Numbered from the stretch's first letter, positions 18,601 through 27,300 are shown. The stretch is DNA of 64,000 nucleotides from Lachnospiraceae bacterium (GCA_910573755.1 CAJTBO010000001.1:1-64000), one strand, 5' to 3'. The notes: a model not told the origin generated them from the letters alone. Translations and numbers: made by a program.

Positions 18601-20648
18601 ATTTCAATTTTTCCATCAGCATTTAGCTGACCAATTTTCTCCATCTGTTTTTCTACAATTTTCCTATCACTGTTCCGTAACCTTAACAGCTGTACTACTT
18701 TATCTTCTTCAGATCCATATAAGCTATTATAAGAAATATAGTTAATACCCAAGCTACTTGCCAATAAATAAATATCGCTAAGTTCCTCCATATTAAGCCG
18801 ATTTACAGTTACACTAAACTGCATTACAGCATCAGGCAGTGCCTTTCTTACATACTGGATATTACTTATGATCCTGTCATAATCAGCCCCATACCGAAGC
18901 AATTCAAATACTTCCTTATTTGTACTATCAAAACTGATAGATAATATATTAACTCCTTGAAAAACTTCCGGTTCATAGCGATCCAGCAATGTCCCATTAT
19001 TAACCAGTTGCATCTTTTCTACAGCATATGTTTCTCTACACATTTGCATAAACTCTGCAAATTTATCATACACCAAAGGCTCCCCTCTGCCAGAAGGTAT
19101 TACAATACTTGCCGTTTCCAAATAACCTCTCAATTTTTCAAGAGTTTCCCAAGGTAACATCTCTGCCTTTTGAATTTTCTTCATACAAAATCCACAATAT
19201 AAGCAAAAAGCACAGTGTAAATTACAAACATTCGTAAGTCCTATCAACATTTGTACCGGATTACTGTCCACTATACTTTTTTGTTCCATCATATCAGTTA
19301 AAAAAATATTTATATTTTTTTCTCTGTTCATAACAATCATCTCTTTCTTACTACTATTTTCTTTTTTAATCAATGCCATTAATTCTTCACTTCTAATAAC
19401 TCCCTCCGGTGGAAAATAATTAGGAGGAATTAATACATCCTGTTCCTGAATGCAACCATCATTATATTCTTTCAAAGCACACCAAAAATCATCAATATAA
19501 TCATACCGCATAAATGCTTCACATTTTTTGCAATAGTCAGGAAGCATGCCCCAATTGAACATTGCTTCACGTAATAATTGATAATTTTCGCCATTCCAAA
19601 CTTTGTCAACATTATTTCCTTCAATTTTGTCAATAATACCATAAGACGCACAACACGGAGAAACCGAACCGTCTGGCTGAATAAACATAACTTCAAATGG
19701 GTTTGTGCAATATGGTATTCTTATTTCTTTATCGCAAATCACTTTTCTATTTTCAGTCTTTATCCTGCGACTTTCTATGCTATCACAATTTAATTCATCA
19801 AAATTTAGATACGGCCTTTCATTTTTTAACCGTTCTAATTCATCAAATATTTTAACTTCATCCAAAACCTCCCCATCCTCAAAACCACTCCAGGAGATCA
19901 CATTATTCACAACCATTTTTTTATCAGAATTCAGTTTATTTATTCTCGTAAATTGCTTTTCTACAATATATCTATCTCCCTCTCTTAAGCGAAGCAGTTG
20001 AATTACTTTATCTTCCTCATATCCATATACATCATTAAATGTAATGTAATTAACTCCCATTTCCCTAGCTGCAATATAGATATCTGCCAACTGTCGTATA
20101 TTTAATCTATTGACAACGACACACCACTGTAGCACTGTATTAGGCAGTGCTTCTCGTAAACGCTTTATATTATTCAATACCTGTTCCAATTTTGCTCCAT
20201 AGCGAAGAATCTCAAATGTTCTGGCATCAACACTATCAATAGAAATTGCAATAATATTGACCCCATCCATTTGGGATAAATCATATCTTTGCAATTGTGT
20301 TCCATTATTTGTAAGCTGCATACTGCTTAACGCATCACATTCTCGGCATACTTCCATAAATTCCTCAAAATTTCTATACAGCAAAGGTTCCCCCCTTGCA
20401 GAAGGATTAATAAATTGAGCAGTTTCCAAATATGGCTTTATGCCCCCCCGAATTAATTCTATCGGAAGCATATATGCCATTTCTATTTTTGCACTGCAAA
20501 AACCACAATATGGACAAAACGCACAATGCAAATTGCAAACATTAGTGAGTCCCAACATCAATTGAACTGGTTTATTCTTCACCACATAATGTTTTTCAAC
20601 TAATCCATTTAAAAATGTTTGAAAATTTTCAGTTTTTCCGCTTCCCAT
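15603..20648 (-). CDS. giant fusion: two radical SAM/SPASM domains, coiled-coil linker, TuaH-like GT and GT2
   Basis: The ATG at 20648 (GGGGAG seven bases upstream) gives 1681 residues in four parts. Residues about 25-440 and 455-870 are tandem copies of a radical SAM enzyme: each has LTNVCNLHCAFC (the CxxxCxxC site for the 4Fe-4S/SAM cluster), and a SPASM-like cysteine set (PYCTNPF, SPCCAS, YCKKC or YCKNC). Each also ends in the motif IPPNYFPPE. Residues 880-960 form a coiled coil and then a linker that recurs in a neighbouring gene. Residues about 1040-1390 are a GT1/GT4-like domain with FRFQRPQHLA. Residues about 1405-1680 are GT2 (SVVVLTYNN, LLLNNDT). A G7 run (20443-20449) lies near the N terminus, in frame. 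Known SPASM enzymes modify peptides or sugars; the substrate here is unknown. Confidence 0.85.
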   Translation of the reverse strand: MGSGKTENFQTFLNGLVEKHYVVKNKPVQLMLGLTNVCNLHCAFCPYCGFCSAKIEMAYMLPIELIRGGIKPYLETAQFINPSARGEPLLYRNFEEFMEVCRECDALSSMQLTNNGTQLQRYDLSQMDGVNIIAISIDSVDARTFEILRYGAKLEQVLNNIKRLREALPNTVLQWCVVVNRLNIRQLADIYIAAREMGVNYITFNDVYGYEEDKVIQLLRLREGDRYIVEKQFTRINKLNSDKKMVVNNVISWSGFEDGEVLDEVKIFDELERLKNERPYLNFDELNCDSIESRRIKTENRKVICDKEIRIPYCTNPFEVMFIQPDGSVSPCCASYGIIDKIEGNNVDKVWNGENYQLLREAMFNWGMLPDYCKKCEAFMRYDYIDDFWCALKEYNDGCIQEQDVLIPPNYFPPEGVIRSEELMALIKKENSSKKEMIVMNREKNINIFLTDMMEQKSIVDSNPVQMLIGLTNVCNLHCAFCLYCGFCMKKIQKAEMLPWETLEKLRGYLETASIVIPSGRGEPLVYDKFAEFMQMCRETYAVEKMQLVNNGTLLDRYEPEVFQGVNILSISFDSTNKEVFELLRYGADYDRIISNIQYVRKALPDAVMQFSVTVNRLNMEELSDIYLLASSLGINYISYNSLYGSEEDKVVQLLRLRNSDRKIVEKQMEKIGQLNADGKIEIINVITWPQMEDGELYDKQDIFLRLMKMKNIIPYLDYDELNMYDTSTRVVHEEAKSNRDSEDKKLALPYCTNPYCVFMLQPNEDVSPCCASFGTITNICNKDVDEVWNGKEYQLLREAMFHYDMLPEYCKNCRSFIRYDYINDYIEVLKSQKQFDYDSLVIPPNYFPPEDLIKDRRIQSRIEEQKKLEIWSKLSSSEQVRFFAETINELYREKAERDEKIDEIVEKLKITEKVVQQKLQIAEEVLQQKDTYIIQAQNMCNDFSRRKLMRINHFIQRLKGQLIHGGGEERQEFKKWLIDGVIKKKGYRAEEETVYNPWALVRSILGKAYSCSRGVSFRSSLKDSLGLTIETEKNLQNDYTVHDVIILSVIDYNFRFQRPQHLASRFAVDGHRVFYVNANFTRPDTIMKEEENLYVIDFASTDYSAIYNMNGEAASDWMEKHLSNLANSQAIRDAVVIVDYPNWVYGAEYLRKMYGFKIVTDYMDDYTGFIGTSEDFLKGNCIRLLRESDLVVASSQFLYEIAVQYTDADKIELIRNGTETEHFYQAFGISSEDKEKKTIGYYGAVAHWFAWEKVCYVAERFSDCDIVIVGEVTEYQEKLEKYKNIKLLGEKSYKELPQYLADFDVCLIPFDASTDLIKATNPVKFYEYLSAGKKIVATEIPELMPYKDEYVYMSNDNKKFAEYVGLCLKGGDILKSEQECVDFARKNDWQERYSCFKKAYISRVPMVSVVVLTYNNIAYNKQCINSILKKTAYANYELIIVDNQSTDGTVEYLKELEQKNIYNLKVILNDVNYGFAGGNNIGIREAKGDYVLLLNNDTVVTRGWMTAMVKHLEADSKLGMCNPVTNSIGNESKIQVYYHNVEEMNEFAYKVTTEKMNEEYRETESMPLFATLIRRKVIDEIGMLDEAYKVGMFEDDDYLATVKSAGYDIAIVEDAFIHHVNNGTFKKLRDEEYKHIFETNRKYFETKWNKKWKEPKYRPGVDWWTNEGMGEELNDTKTKK
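17619..17866. repeat. copy A of a 250 bp dispersed repeat (linker module)
   Basis: This DNA closely matches 21960-22206 in the same orientation. Both encode the linker with DTYIIQAQ, RINHFIQRLKGQLIHG, KKWLIDGVIKK and NPWALVR. The likeness holds at the nucleotide level, including silent positions, so the duplication or exchange is fairly recent. Confidence 0.8.
20443..20449 (-). repeat. G7 homopolymer near the start of the giant fusion gene (frame intact)
   Basis: Seven G encode Arg-Gly-Gly in LIRGGIKP about 70 residues into the 1681-residue protein. A one-base slip would switch off the whole four-domain enzyme. Confidence 0.9.
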
Positions 20649-21752
20649 ATATTTTCTCCCCAAAATTAACTAGAAATTTCTCTCTGCACCTTTCTCCACA
20701 TAAAGAGATTGCTAATGGAACTGTTATTCCAAACACTAAATAAAGTATAGGAAAGTTCATAATATCTCTATATATAAAAATATAATTGTGTCTTGTAAAA
20801 TAATACTCCTCCACAAATCCTATTCCATTTTCTACTTTTCGATTTATAAATAATAGTATCGTATTTAATATAAATATCCCTAAATACTGATTTTCTACTA
20901 TCGAAAATGTATGTCTTCCAATATAAGATATTACTCTATTATCTTTCATTCCACTTGCAATTATCTTACAAAGCCGTAACCAGAATGCAATACCTAAAAG
21001 TGCTGTCATATATACCTGCCATGGTTCTATTCCAAAAGAAAATCCCACCACTGAACCTGATACATTTCCTTTATTATATACTAAAAGCATTAGCTGCATG
21101 GAAAAAACAGCCACAAAATAAACATAATTATTTAATTTATCATACACCTCATATTTTTTATAAAGGATACCGATTGCATACCAGGATAAACAAAATATAG
21201 TCCGAAACAATATTTTCACAAGCGCTGATAATTCTCCGTTCCACCCAAAACAAGTCACTAATACTCCTAAAAAAATGAATAAGAAAGAAATTATTTGTCC
21301 ATTTCTTTTCGCTCTATCACATAAAAGTTTTCTTATTAAAACATTAATAACTTCAACAATAAAAAGTTGAGCGATAAACCAATCTGGAGAATTAAATTTA
21401 AAATTACTTCCAAACATAAACGGACTTAATAACCAGTCAAATAAATTGAATTTTTCTCCTATAGAAAAGCCTATTTTATATAAGAGAGTATTAATCATAC
21501 CGTAAAATAAATTATACAGTAAACATGGAATTAGTAATTTTTTTATTTTTTTTACGATATACCCTTTTATGTTTTGTTCATTTTCTATCTTATAAAAATA
21601 ACCTGATGCAAAGAAAAATAATTGCATGTGAAAGGAGTTTTCCTGAAACCAATCTGTAAACAGCCGAATACCCCCCCGGCAGTATGAGAGGTTACCACTA
21701 AAATAATGCCAATCACATATAGCAATCTAAATGTTTTATTCTCTTTCTCCAT
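20629..21752 (-). pseudogene. acyltransferase family 3 gene, frame broken at a G7 run (possibly phase-variable)
   Basis: An ATG at 21752 (AGGAAAG upstream) opens a membrane acyltransferase, ENKTFRLLYVIGIILVVTSHTAG, with the family's catalytic His. At the G7 run 21671-21677 this frame fails. The adjacent frame carries on as GIRLFTDWFQENSFHMQLFFFASGYFY and then about nine more helices to a normal end at 20629. Eight or five G would restore a protein of about 374 residues. As in the methyltransferase at 13.5 kb, nothing else in the gene is damaged. If read from the internal ATG at 21627, the product would lack the catalytic helix. It would O-acylate a glycan. The end overlaps the giant fusion gene by 20 bases, so translation may be coupled. 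Confidence 0.85.
21671..21677 (-). repeat. G7 homopolymer at a frameshift
   Basis: Seven coding-strand G lie exactly where the acyltransferase frame breaks, just after the catalytic SHTAG. Eight or five G restore frame. Confidence 0.9.
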
Positions 21753-21959
21753 TTTCTTTCCTATCTGATGTTTTATAGAAACTGCACACCATAACTCTTT
21801 TTAATATCATAGTTCGATACATCTCTACCCGGATTTTAATATATATTCATTCTCCCTCGCGCATGAATATAGCCATCCTGAAAAATTTTTTAATTTCCAC
21901 TGATAAACCAATCTCCCACTTTATAAGTCACTTTGAGTACTTATCCCTTCCTGACAAAC

Positions 21960-22206
21960 ATATGCCTTCTTTAATATATTTCTGACTAATGCCCATGGAT
22001 TATATGTCTCTCCATCCTCAGTTGAATAGCCCCTTTTCTTTATTACTCCATCAATCAGCCATTTCTTAAATTCCTGCCTATCTTTATTATTCCCATGAAT
22101 CAGCTGCCCTTTTAGCCTTTGAATAAAATGATTGATCCGCATCCATTTCCTTTGTGAAAAAACATTACACATATCCTGTGCCTGTATAATATAAGTATCT
22201 TTCTGT
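21960..22206. repeat. copy B of the 250 bp dispersed repeat
   Basis: It matches 17619-17866 in the same orientation (about four of five bases by eye). Recombination between the copies would remove 4.3 kb, including the acyltransferase and most of the giant fusion gene, leaving a methyltransferase-glycosyltransferase fusion. Confidence 0.8.
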
Positions 22207-22482
22207 TCAATGACTTTCTTCATAACATTTATTTGGGCGTTTAGTTTTTCTATCTTTTCAGTTAACTCATCTATTTTTTGAGTTTCCTTATCGCTATATA
22301 TATTTTCTACAATATCAGATATATATGCTTTTGGGGCATCTTTACTATATACCAACATAATTTGCTCCCATGGATAATATATAGAAGCACACTGCACACT
22401 TTTTGAATATATCAAATAATTCTCTTCTACATACATTGGAATATTCGTAGTATGAAATACCTGTTCATGTTCACTTATTTTA

Positions 22483-22488
22483 CCCCCC
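22483..22488 (-). repeat. G6 homopolymer at a frameshift
   Basis: Six coding-strand G lie where the methyltransferase frame ends (ENQGG then stop). Five or eight G would open the frame into KISEHEQVF. Confidence 0.85.
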
Positions 22489-22972
22489 TTGATTTTCACG
22501 GTAAGGAATCATAACAATCGAATATTTAGTTGATCTTTCACATATCTTGCATAATACTTTATATGTATCTGAAAAATGCTCTACAACATTTGAACAAATA
22601 ACAACTGGATATTTTCTTTCCGATTCAGGTTGCATAATATCACTTACCCTATATAAAAATTCCGGATACTGTCTGCTTGCAATTTCAATTGCCCTCTCTG
22701 AAAAATCCTCACCACTAATTTCTGAGTTTATAAATAGTTGCTTGTAAACTGGCAACGAATCGCCTTCCGCACACCCCAAATCACAAATGGAATAGCCATT
22801 TTTATTTATCTCACCAATTAACCGTTCAGGCAACATTTCCCCCAAAATAGTCGCAAAATACTGCGTCTGTCCATTTCCCTCAAATTCTTTCCAATCCGAA
22901 CCAAAACGCTCATTCCAGTATTCTTTGCTGTTAACTCTCATCCTTTTTCCCCTTTGATTTCAATCTATCTTG

Positions 22973-24085
22973 CTAGCCAACTACTTTCCACTCTAAAATA
23001 GCTTCCGCAATCCTTTTGCTCGCGTGTCCATCTCCATAAGGATTTATCGCTTTTGCCATTTTTTCATACTCTGCCACGTCAGTCAACAATACACTTGCAT
23101 TCTCAAAAATATTCTGCTCCTCTACTCCCACTACCTTTACCGTACCCGCAGCCACTGCTTCCGGCCGTTCTGTTTCTGTACGCAATACCAGCACCGGTAC
23201 TCCGCAAGCAGGAGCCTCCTCCTGTAATCCCCCTGAATCAGTCATAACCAAAAAGCTTCTGGCCATCAGATTATGCATATCTTCCACATCTAATGGATCT
23301 ACTAAATGCACCCGATCTATATTTTTTAATATCTCTTCTGCCGTATTCCGGACTGCCGGATTCATATGAACAGGATAAACTACTTCCACATCAGAAAATT
23401 TTTCTACAATTTGCCTGACAGCCCTGCAAATATTCCTGAGCGGCTCCCCTAAGTTCTCTCTTCGGTGAGCTGTCATTAAAATACATCTCTTTCCACTAAA
23501 ATCAATATCACGTATTCCCTTATCTTTATAAACATACCCATCCTTTACTGTTGTATGAAACGCATCTATCACAGTATTTCCTGTCACAAATACATTTTTA
23601 TGAATATTTTCATTTGCAAGATTCTTTCTGTTATTCTCTGTCGGGGCAAAATGTAATTCTGCGATTTTTCCCGTTAAACTTCTGTTCATCTCCTCCGGAA
23701 AAGGAGAATATTTATCATAAGTCCGCAGCCCCGCCTCCACATGCCCCACCGGTATCTGCTGATAAAATGCGGCTAAAGCCGCCGCAAATGAAGTGGATGT
23801 ATCTCCATGAACCAGTACAATATCCGGTTTTTCCTGCATTAAGACGCTTTCCAGTCTTTCAAGGACAGAGGTAGTAATAGTCGTCAGCGTCTGTTGCGGA
23901 CGCATAATATTCAGATTATATGCCACCTCAATGCCGAAAATATCTATAACCTGCTGAAGCATCTCTTTATGCTGTCCTGTTAAACATACAACATTTTGAA
24001 TTTCTTCGTGCTTGTCCATTTCTTTTATTAAAGGACACATTTTAATCGCTTCCGGCCTCGTTCCAAAAACACTTAATACTTTCAT
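22973..24085 (-). CDS. wecB: UDP-N-acetylglucosamine 2-epimerase (non-hydrolysing)
   Basis: At 370 residues this matches the usual length of non-hydrolysing UDP-GlcNAc 2-epimerases, which interconvert UDP-GlcNAc and UDP-ManNAc in the cytosol. Visible marks are SVFGTRPEAIKM at the start, VHGDTSTSFAAALAAF, the GHVEAGLRT active-site segment, TAHRREN and TDSGGLQEEAP near the nucleotide site. The gene overlaps the TuaH-like glycosyltransferase gene by 4 bases (ATGA). No ManNAc dehydrogenase is seen in the window, so ManNAc itself, or a product made by enzymes elsewhere, is the likely sugar unit. Confidence 0.95.
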   Translation of the reverse strand: MKVLSVFGTRPEAIKMCPLIKEMDKHEEIQNVVCLTGQHKEMLQQVIDIFGIEVAYNLNIMRPQQTLTTITTSVLERLESVLMQEKPDIVLVHGDTSTSFAAALAAFYQQIPVGHVEAGLRTYDKYSPFPEEMNRSLTGKIAELHFAPTENNRKNLANENIHKNVFVTGNTVIDAFHTTVKDGYVYKDKGIRDIDFSGKRCILMTAHRRENLGEPLRNICRAVRQIVEKFSDVEVVYPVHMNPAVRNTAEEILKNIDRVHLVDPLDVEDMHNLMARSFLVMTDSGGLQEEAPACGVPVLVLRTETERPEAVAAGTVKVVGVEEQNIFENASVLLTDVAEYEKMAKAINPYGDGHASKRIAEAILEWKVVG

Positions 24086-25146
24086 TCCGATACCTCTTCC
24101 ATTTTTCTCTTCAGTAATTCATACCGTCTTTCCCATGTATTTTCAAATAAAAAACTTTTCTGTTGTTCCTTTGAATATTTTGGTGGAAATCCTTTTCTTT
24201 TTAATACCCTGAGTAATTCGATATATTCTTCCGGCTTCCTGTAAAAATAGACAAAGTCAGAAAACGGCTCCACCTCCGGATAATACACGCTGACTATGCA
24301 CTTTCCAAAGGTTATATATTCATACAATTTTACCGGATCAACCGATAACACAATTTCATTCAGGCGAAAAGGCATAATCAGGCAATCGCAATCCTTTATC
24401 GTTTCTTCCAATTGATTATGCGGTATAATTCCTTTGTATAAAATACCTTTATATTCGATCCTTTCAGCAGCAGGTCCGACCAAATGATATATAATACCTT
24501 TAACCTGATCAATACTACCTGTTAACAAATCATAGTCAAACCATTTTGATATTGTTCCTATATAATAAATATTATAACTTTCTTTAACGCATGGCTGTTT
24601 TACCCTGCACAGTTCTCCGCTATTTGCGCCGTTTCTGACCAAAATACTCTTTGCACACCCTGCCAAAGCATCTGTTTTCTGCGCTAACTTTTTCGAGGAT
24701 ACAATTAATAAACTGCTTTTTTGAATAAGCCATTTTTCCTGTTCGGTTATTTTGTATACTCTTTTAGGATCCCAGTACATCGCCTCATGGTCATCCATAC
24801 AGTCATATATAATTTTTCCTCTGTACTTTCCCCTAATATACCTTGTATAGAGAGGAAATCCTATATATATATATGAATATTCTTCCAGCTTTCGAAACAG
24901 CTTTCTGTTTAACCAGTTGGAAATTTTTTCGATCACTTTGCACTTTTCCTGACCAGGCAATGTCCACAAAATCCGAAACTCCATTCCAAGTTTTGAAGGT
25001 TTATCGTGTCTTCTGCTCAAAATGCTTCTGGGAAATATAACTGTGACCGCATAATCCATAGCAAGTTTTTCTGCAAATATCTGCGGTCTCTGATAAATCC
25101 ACTCCCAATCCACACCCATAATATAAAGAATTTTTTTTTTCTCCAT
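24082..25146 (-). CDS. TuaH-like GT4/GT1-family glycosyltransferase
   Basis: A 354-residue GT-B enzyme. The N terminus ILYIMGVDWEWIYQRPQIFAEKLA carries the RPQ motif of TuaH-like glycosyltransferases. The middle has IIYDCMDDHEAM and the C-terminal half IPHNQLEETIKDCDCLIMPF and DPVKLYEYITFGKCIV, the sugar-nucleotide binding E-x7-E-like region. It resembles the third domain of the giant fusion protein. It overlaps the 2-epimerase gene, so it may transfer ManNAc or a derived sugar. The donor is inference. Confidence 0.85.
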   Translation of the reverse strand: MEKKKILYIMGVDWEWIYQRPQIFAEKLAMDYAVTVIFPRSILSRRHDKPSKLGMEFRILWTLPGQEKCKVIEKISNWLNRKLFRKLEEYSYIYIGFPLYTRYIRGKYRGKIIYDCMDDHEAMYWDPKRVYKITEQEKWLIQKSSLLIVSSKKLAQKTDALAGCAKSILVRNGANSGELCRVKQPCVKESYNIYYIGTISKWFDYDLLTGSIDQVKGIIYHLVGPAAERIEYKGILYKGIIPHNQLEETIKDCDCLIMPFRLNEIVLSVDPVKLYEYITFGKCIVSVYYPEVEPFSDFVYFYRKPEEYIELLRVLKRKGFPPKYSKEQQKSFLFENTWERRYELLKRKMEEVSE

Positions 25147-25189
25147 ATCTCTCTTCTCTCTGTCATCACATATCTACAAATGTTGCCTT

Positions 25190-26521
25190 TCAATATTCCT
25201 GACTGATTATCTGTCCCTTGCTCTCCCATCTCCTTGGCATATTTACGATACCGACCTGTTCATTCTCTTTATCCCCTTTAACTTCTATCTTGAGCGCACC
25301 GTATATATAATGAAATAACGTCCCATCAACCCCATGTATGCCAATATCTATAAAATATATACCGTCCTGCAGATTATTTTCCTTAAAAGACACCTTCACT
25401 GTACCATTTCTTTCTGCTAAAAACACATTTTCTCTGTCACTATTAGAAATACTCCCTGCCCCAAAGCAATATATTCCGTTGTCCTTTGTAAAGCTAATGA
25501 CAAAAGCCAGTTTTATTCCTATAAGATCTGACTCATAATGATAAACCACTTCGAACTTCTTCCGCATACTTATACATGATGTTTTCTTCCCTTCCGCATC
25601 AAGTACATAGCCGTCTGTCAGACGTATTTTGCCATTTCCATTTTGTGTAGCCCCCTCCCAGCAAAACGTAGGTAATTTTTTTAAGTATCCGTCCTGCTCT
25701 TCTGAATCCGTTTTTCCCCCTTCTTCCCTCTGTCTTTTCTCCTCCTGTTTTCTCTCAAGACGTTTTCCTTCCATTGCTGCCAGATACTCTTCTCCTACAA
25801 CCTTTGGAATTCCTTCCTCCTCTATGAAACCATCCTCGATCCATATCATCCTGTCACATATCCTGTACATCTGATCCATCGAATGGGATACTATCACAAT
25901 CGTCGTCCCCTTTTCTTTTATATCTTCCAACTTCTCAAAACATTTTTTCTGGAATGCCGTATCCCCCACCGCTAAAATCTCATCAATCAAGAGTACATCC
26001 GCATTTACATTGATTGCCACGGCAAACGCCAGACGCATATACATTCCCGAGGAATAAGTTCTCACTGGATTATCTATAAAATCTTCCAGTTCGGAAAAAC
26101 GGATGATGTCATTTAACCTTTCATCAATCTCTTTCCTCGTAATACCAAAAATAGACGCATTAATATAAATATTTTCGCGTCCTGTCATATCCGGGTGAAA
26201 ACCTGCTCCCAGCTCTATCAGGCTGGACACCCTGCCTTTTATTCTGATCTCTCCCTCATTCGGATATAATATTCTCGTCAGCAGCTTCAAAGTAGTACTT
26301 TTTCCGCAGCCGTTTTTCCCTATAATGCCTAACGCTTCTCCCCTGCGCACCTGAAAACTGATTCCCTTCAGTACCATAACATCTTCATGTTTCCCACGGG
26401 ACGGCCGTATAAAGCGTTCTTTAAATGTAGAAGCTTTATCCTGATAAGACTTAAACTTCTTTTTCACATTGATTACATCTATTACAACATCCCGGTCAGA
26501 GGTTACTATATTGTTCTCCAC
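25190..26521 (-). CDS. wzt: ABC transporter ATP-binding protein for polysaccharide export, with Wzt C-terminal domain
   Basis: The GTG start at 26521 overlaps the permease stop (TAGTG), with GGAGG in place. Residues about 45-250 form the ATPase: Walker A GKNGCGKST, signature TYSSGMYMRLAFA, Walker B VLLIDEILAVGD and the H-loop VIVSHSMDQ. A charged linker (KRQREEGG) leads to a beta-rich C-terminal domain, residues about 290-430, like the Wzt domain that recognises the terminal residue of O-polysaccharide in ABC-dependent export. At 443 residues it is of the long, substrate-selecting type. It pairs with Wzm to move undecaprenyl-PP-linked polysaccharide across the membrane. Confidence 0.93.
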   Translation of the reverse strand: MENNIVTSDRDVVIDVINVKKKFKSYQDKASTFKERFIRPSRGKHEDVMVLKGISFQVRRGEALGIIGKNGCGKSTTLKLLTRILYPNEGEIRIKGRVSSLIELGAGFHPDMTGRENIYINASIFGITRKEIDERLNDIIRFSELEDFIDNPVRTYSSGMYMRLAFAVAINVNADVLLIDEILAVGDTAFQKKCFEKLEDIKEKGTTIVIVSHSMDQMYRICDRMIWIEDGFIEEEGIPKVVGEEYLAAMEGKRLERKQEEKRQREEGGKTDSEEQDGYLKKLPTFCWEGATQNGNGKIRLTDGYVLDAEGKKTSCISMRKKFEVVYHYESDLIGIKLAFVISFTKDNGIYCFGAGSISNSDRENVFLAERNGTVKVSFKENNLQDGIYFIDIGIHGVDGTLFHYIYGALKIEVKGDKENEQVGIVNMPRRWESKGQIISQEY

Positions 26522-27300
26522 TACATTTCCTCCGCAAAATTTCTGTTCAGTTTTTCAAAGACAAACACTCCAGCTATAAACACAATAATTACGGAAATGC
26601 CTGCCCGGACTAAATATCCTGCAGCAGGAATCATTCGATAATATAAGATCTGATGATATATTTCCACAATAGATGTCATCGGATTCAGCAACGACAGAAA
26701 TCTGTACTTTTCCGGGACATAATCTATCGTATACATTATAGGAGTAGCATATATCCACGCCATCATCAACAGACCGATGATCTGCTCCATATCCCTGAAA
26801 TATACCGTAACCGCAGATACGATAAAAGCAATTCCCAACGCAAACAGATATTCCTCCAGCATAATCAACGGCAAATATATCATTGCTTCGAGCCTCATTC
26901 CGAATCCTGATACCAACACTGCCAAAAATACGATGATAAAGCTAAAAAGCATGTTGATAAAAGCGCTGGTCACATGTGCGATAGGGATAACTTCTCGAGG
27001 GAAATATATTTTTTTGATCATCTCGCTCTGTGCCCGGATGCACACTGCACCCCCCTGCACCGAAGTCGTAAAAAAGGTCCAGGGCATCATACCTATGATC
27101 AGATACAGATAAAATTTTTCGATCCTGACTTTAAAGACGACTGAAAACACAGCCGAATATATTACAACCTGAATCAGCGGGTTGATATAAGTCCACAAAA
27201 ATCCCAATACGGAACCTTTATACCTGCCCCTTAGTTCCCGCCTGACCAGACCATCAATCATATCTCTGTATGCATATATTTCTTTAAGCTTCTGCACCAT
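26521..27300 (-). CDS. wzm: ABC-2 type polysaccharide export permease
   Basis: The ATG at 27300, with GGAG six bases upstream, gives 259 residues; an ATG at 27345 is less well placed. The protein has six membrane helices and the family patterns RRELRGRYKGSVLGFLWTYINPL near the start and NPMTSIVEIYHQILYY near the end. These are typical of Wzm/TagG/RfbD permeases. It would form the channel for the Wzt partner encoded directly downstream. A promoter (27377-27405) and a terminator of the preceding unit (27458-27495) show that a new transcript begins here. Confidence 0.93.
   Translation of the reverse strand: MVQKLKEIYAYRDMIDGLVRRELRGRYKGSVLGFLWTYINPLIQVVIYSAVFSVVFKVRIEKFYLYLIIGMMPWTFFTTSVQGGAVCIRAQSEMIKKIYFPREVIPIAHVTSAFINMLFSFIIVFLAVLVSGFGMRLEAMIYLPLIMLEEYLFALGIAFIVSAVTVYFRDMEQIIGLLMMAWIYATPIMYTIDYVPEKYRFLSLLNPMTSIVEIYHQILYYRMIPAAGYLVRAGISVIIVFIAGVFVFEKLNRNFAEEM

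Larger units (their letters stand above)
21921..22941 (-). pseudogene. methyltransferase with C-terminal coiled-coil/linker module, frame broken at a G6 run
   Basis: The first part (from 22941) is a class I methyltransferase: SICDLGCAEGDSLPVY, the DFSERAIE acidic strand and the CSNVVEHFSD motif, reaching MIPYRENQGG, where it stops. The next frame picks up at once with KISEHEQVFHTTN, the usual continuation of this domain, then a coiled coil and the linker shared with the giant fusion (DTYIIQAQDM, HFIQRLKGQLIHG, NPWALVR). The break is at six G (22483-22488); five or eight G would join the parts into about 340 residues. The C terminus stops where the giant protein goes on into a glycosyltransferase domain, so this may also be a cut-down relative of that fusion. 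Confidence 0.8.

Noticed and set aside
21843-21870. Hairpin ATATTCAT-12-ATGAATAT as a terminator
   Set aside because: The stem is short and AT-rich and no T run follows on the transcribed strand.
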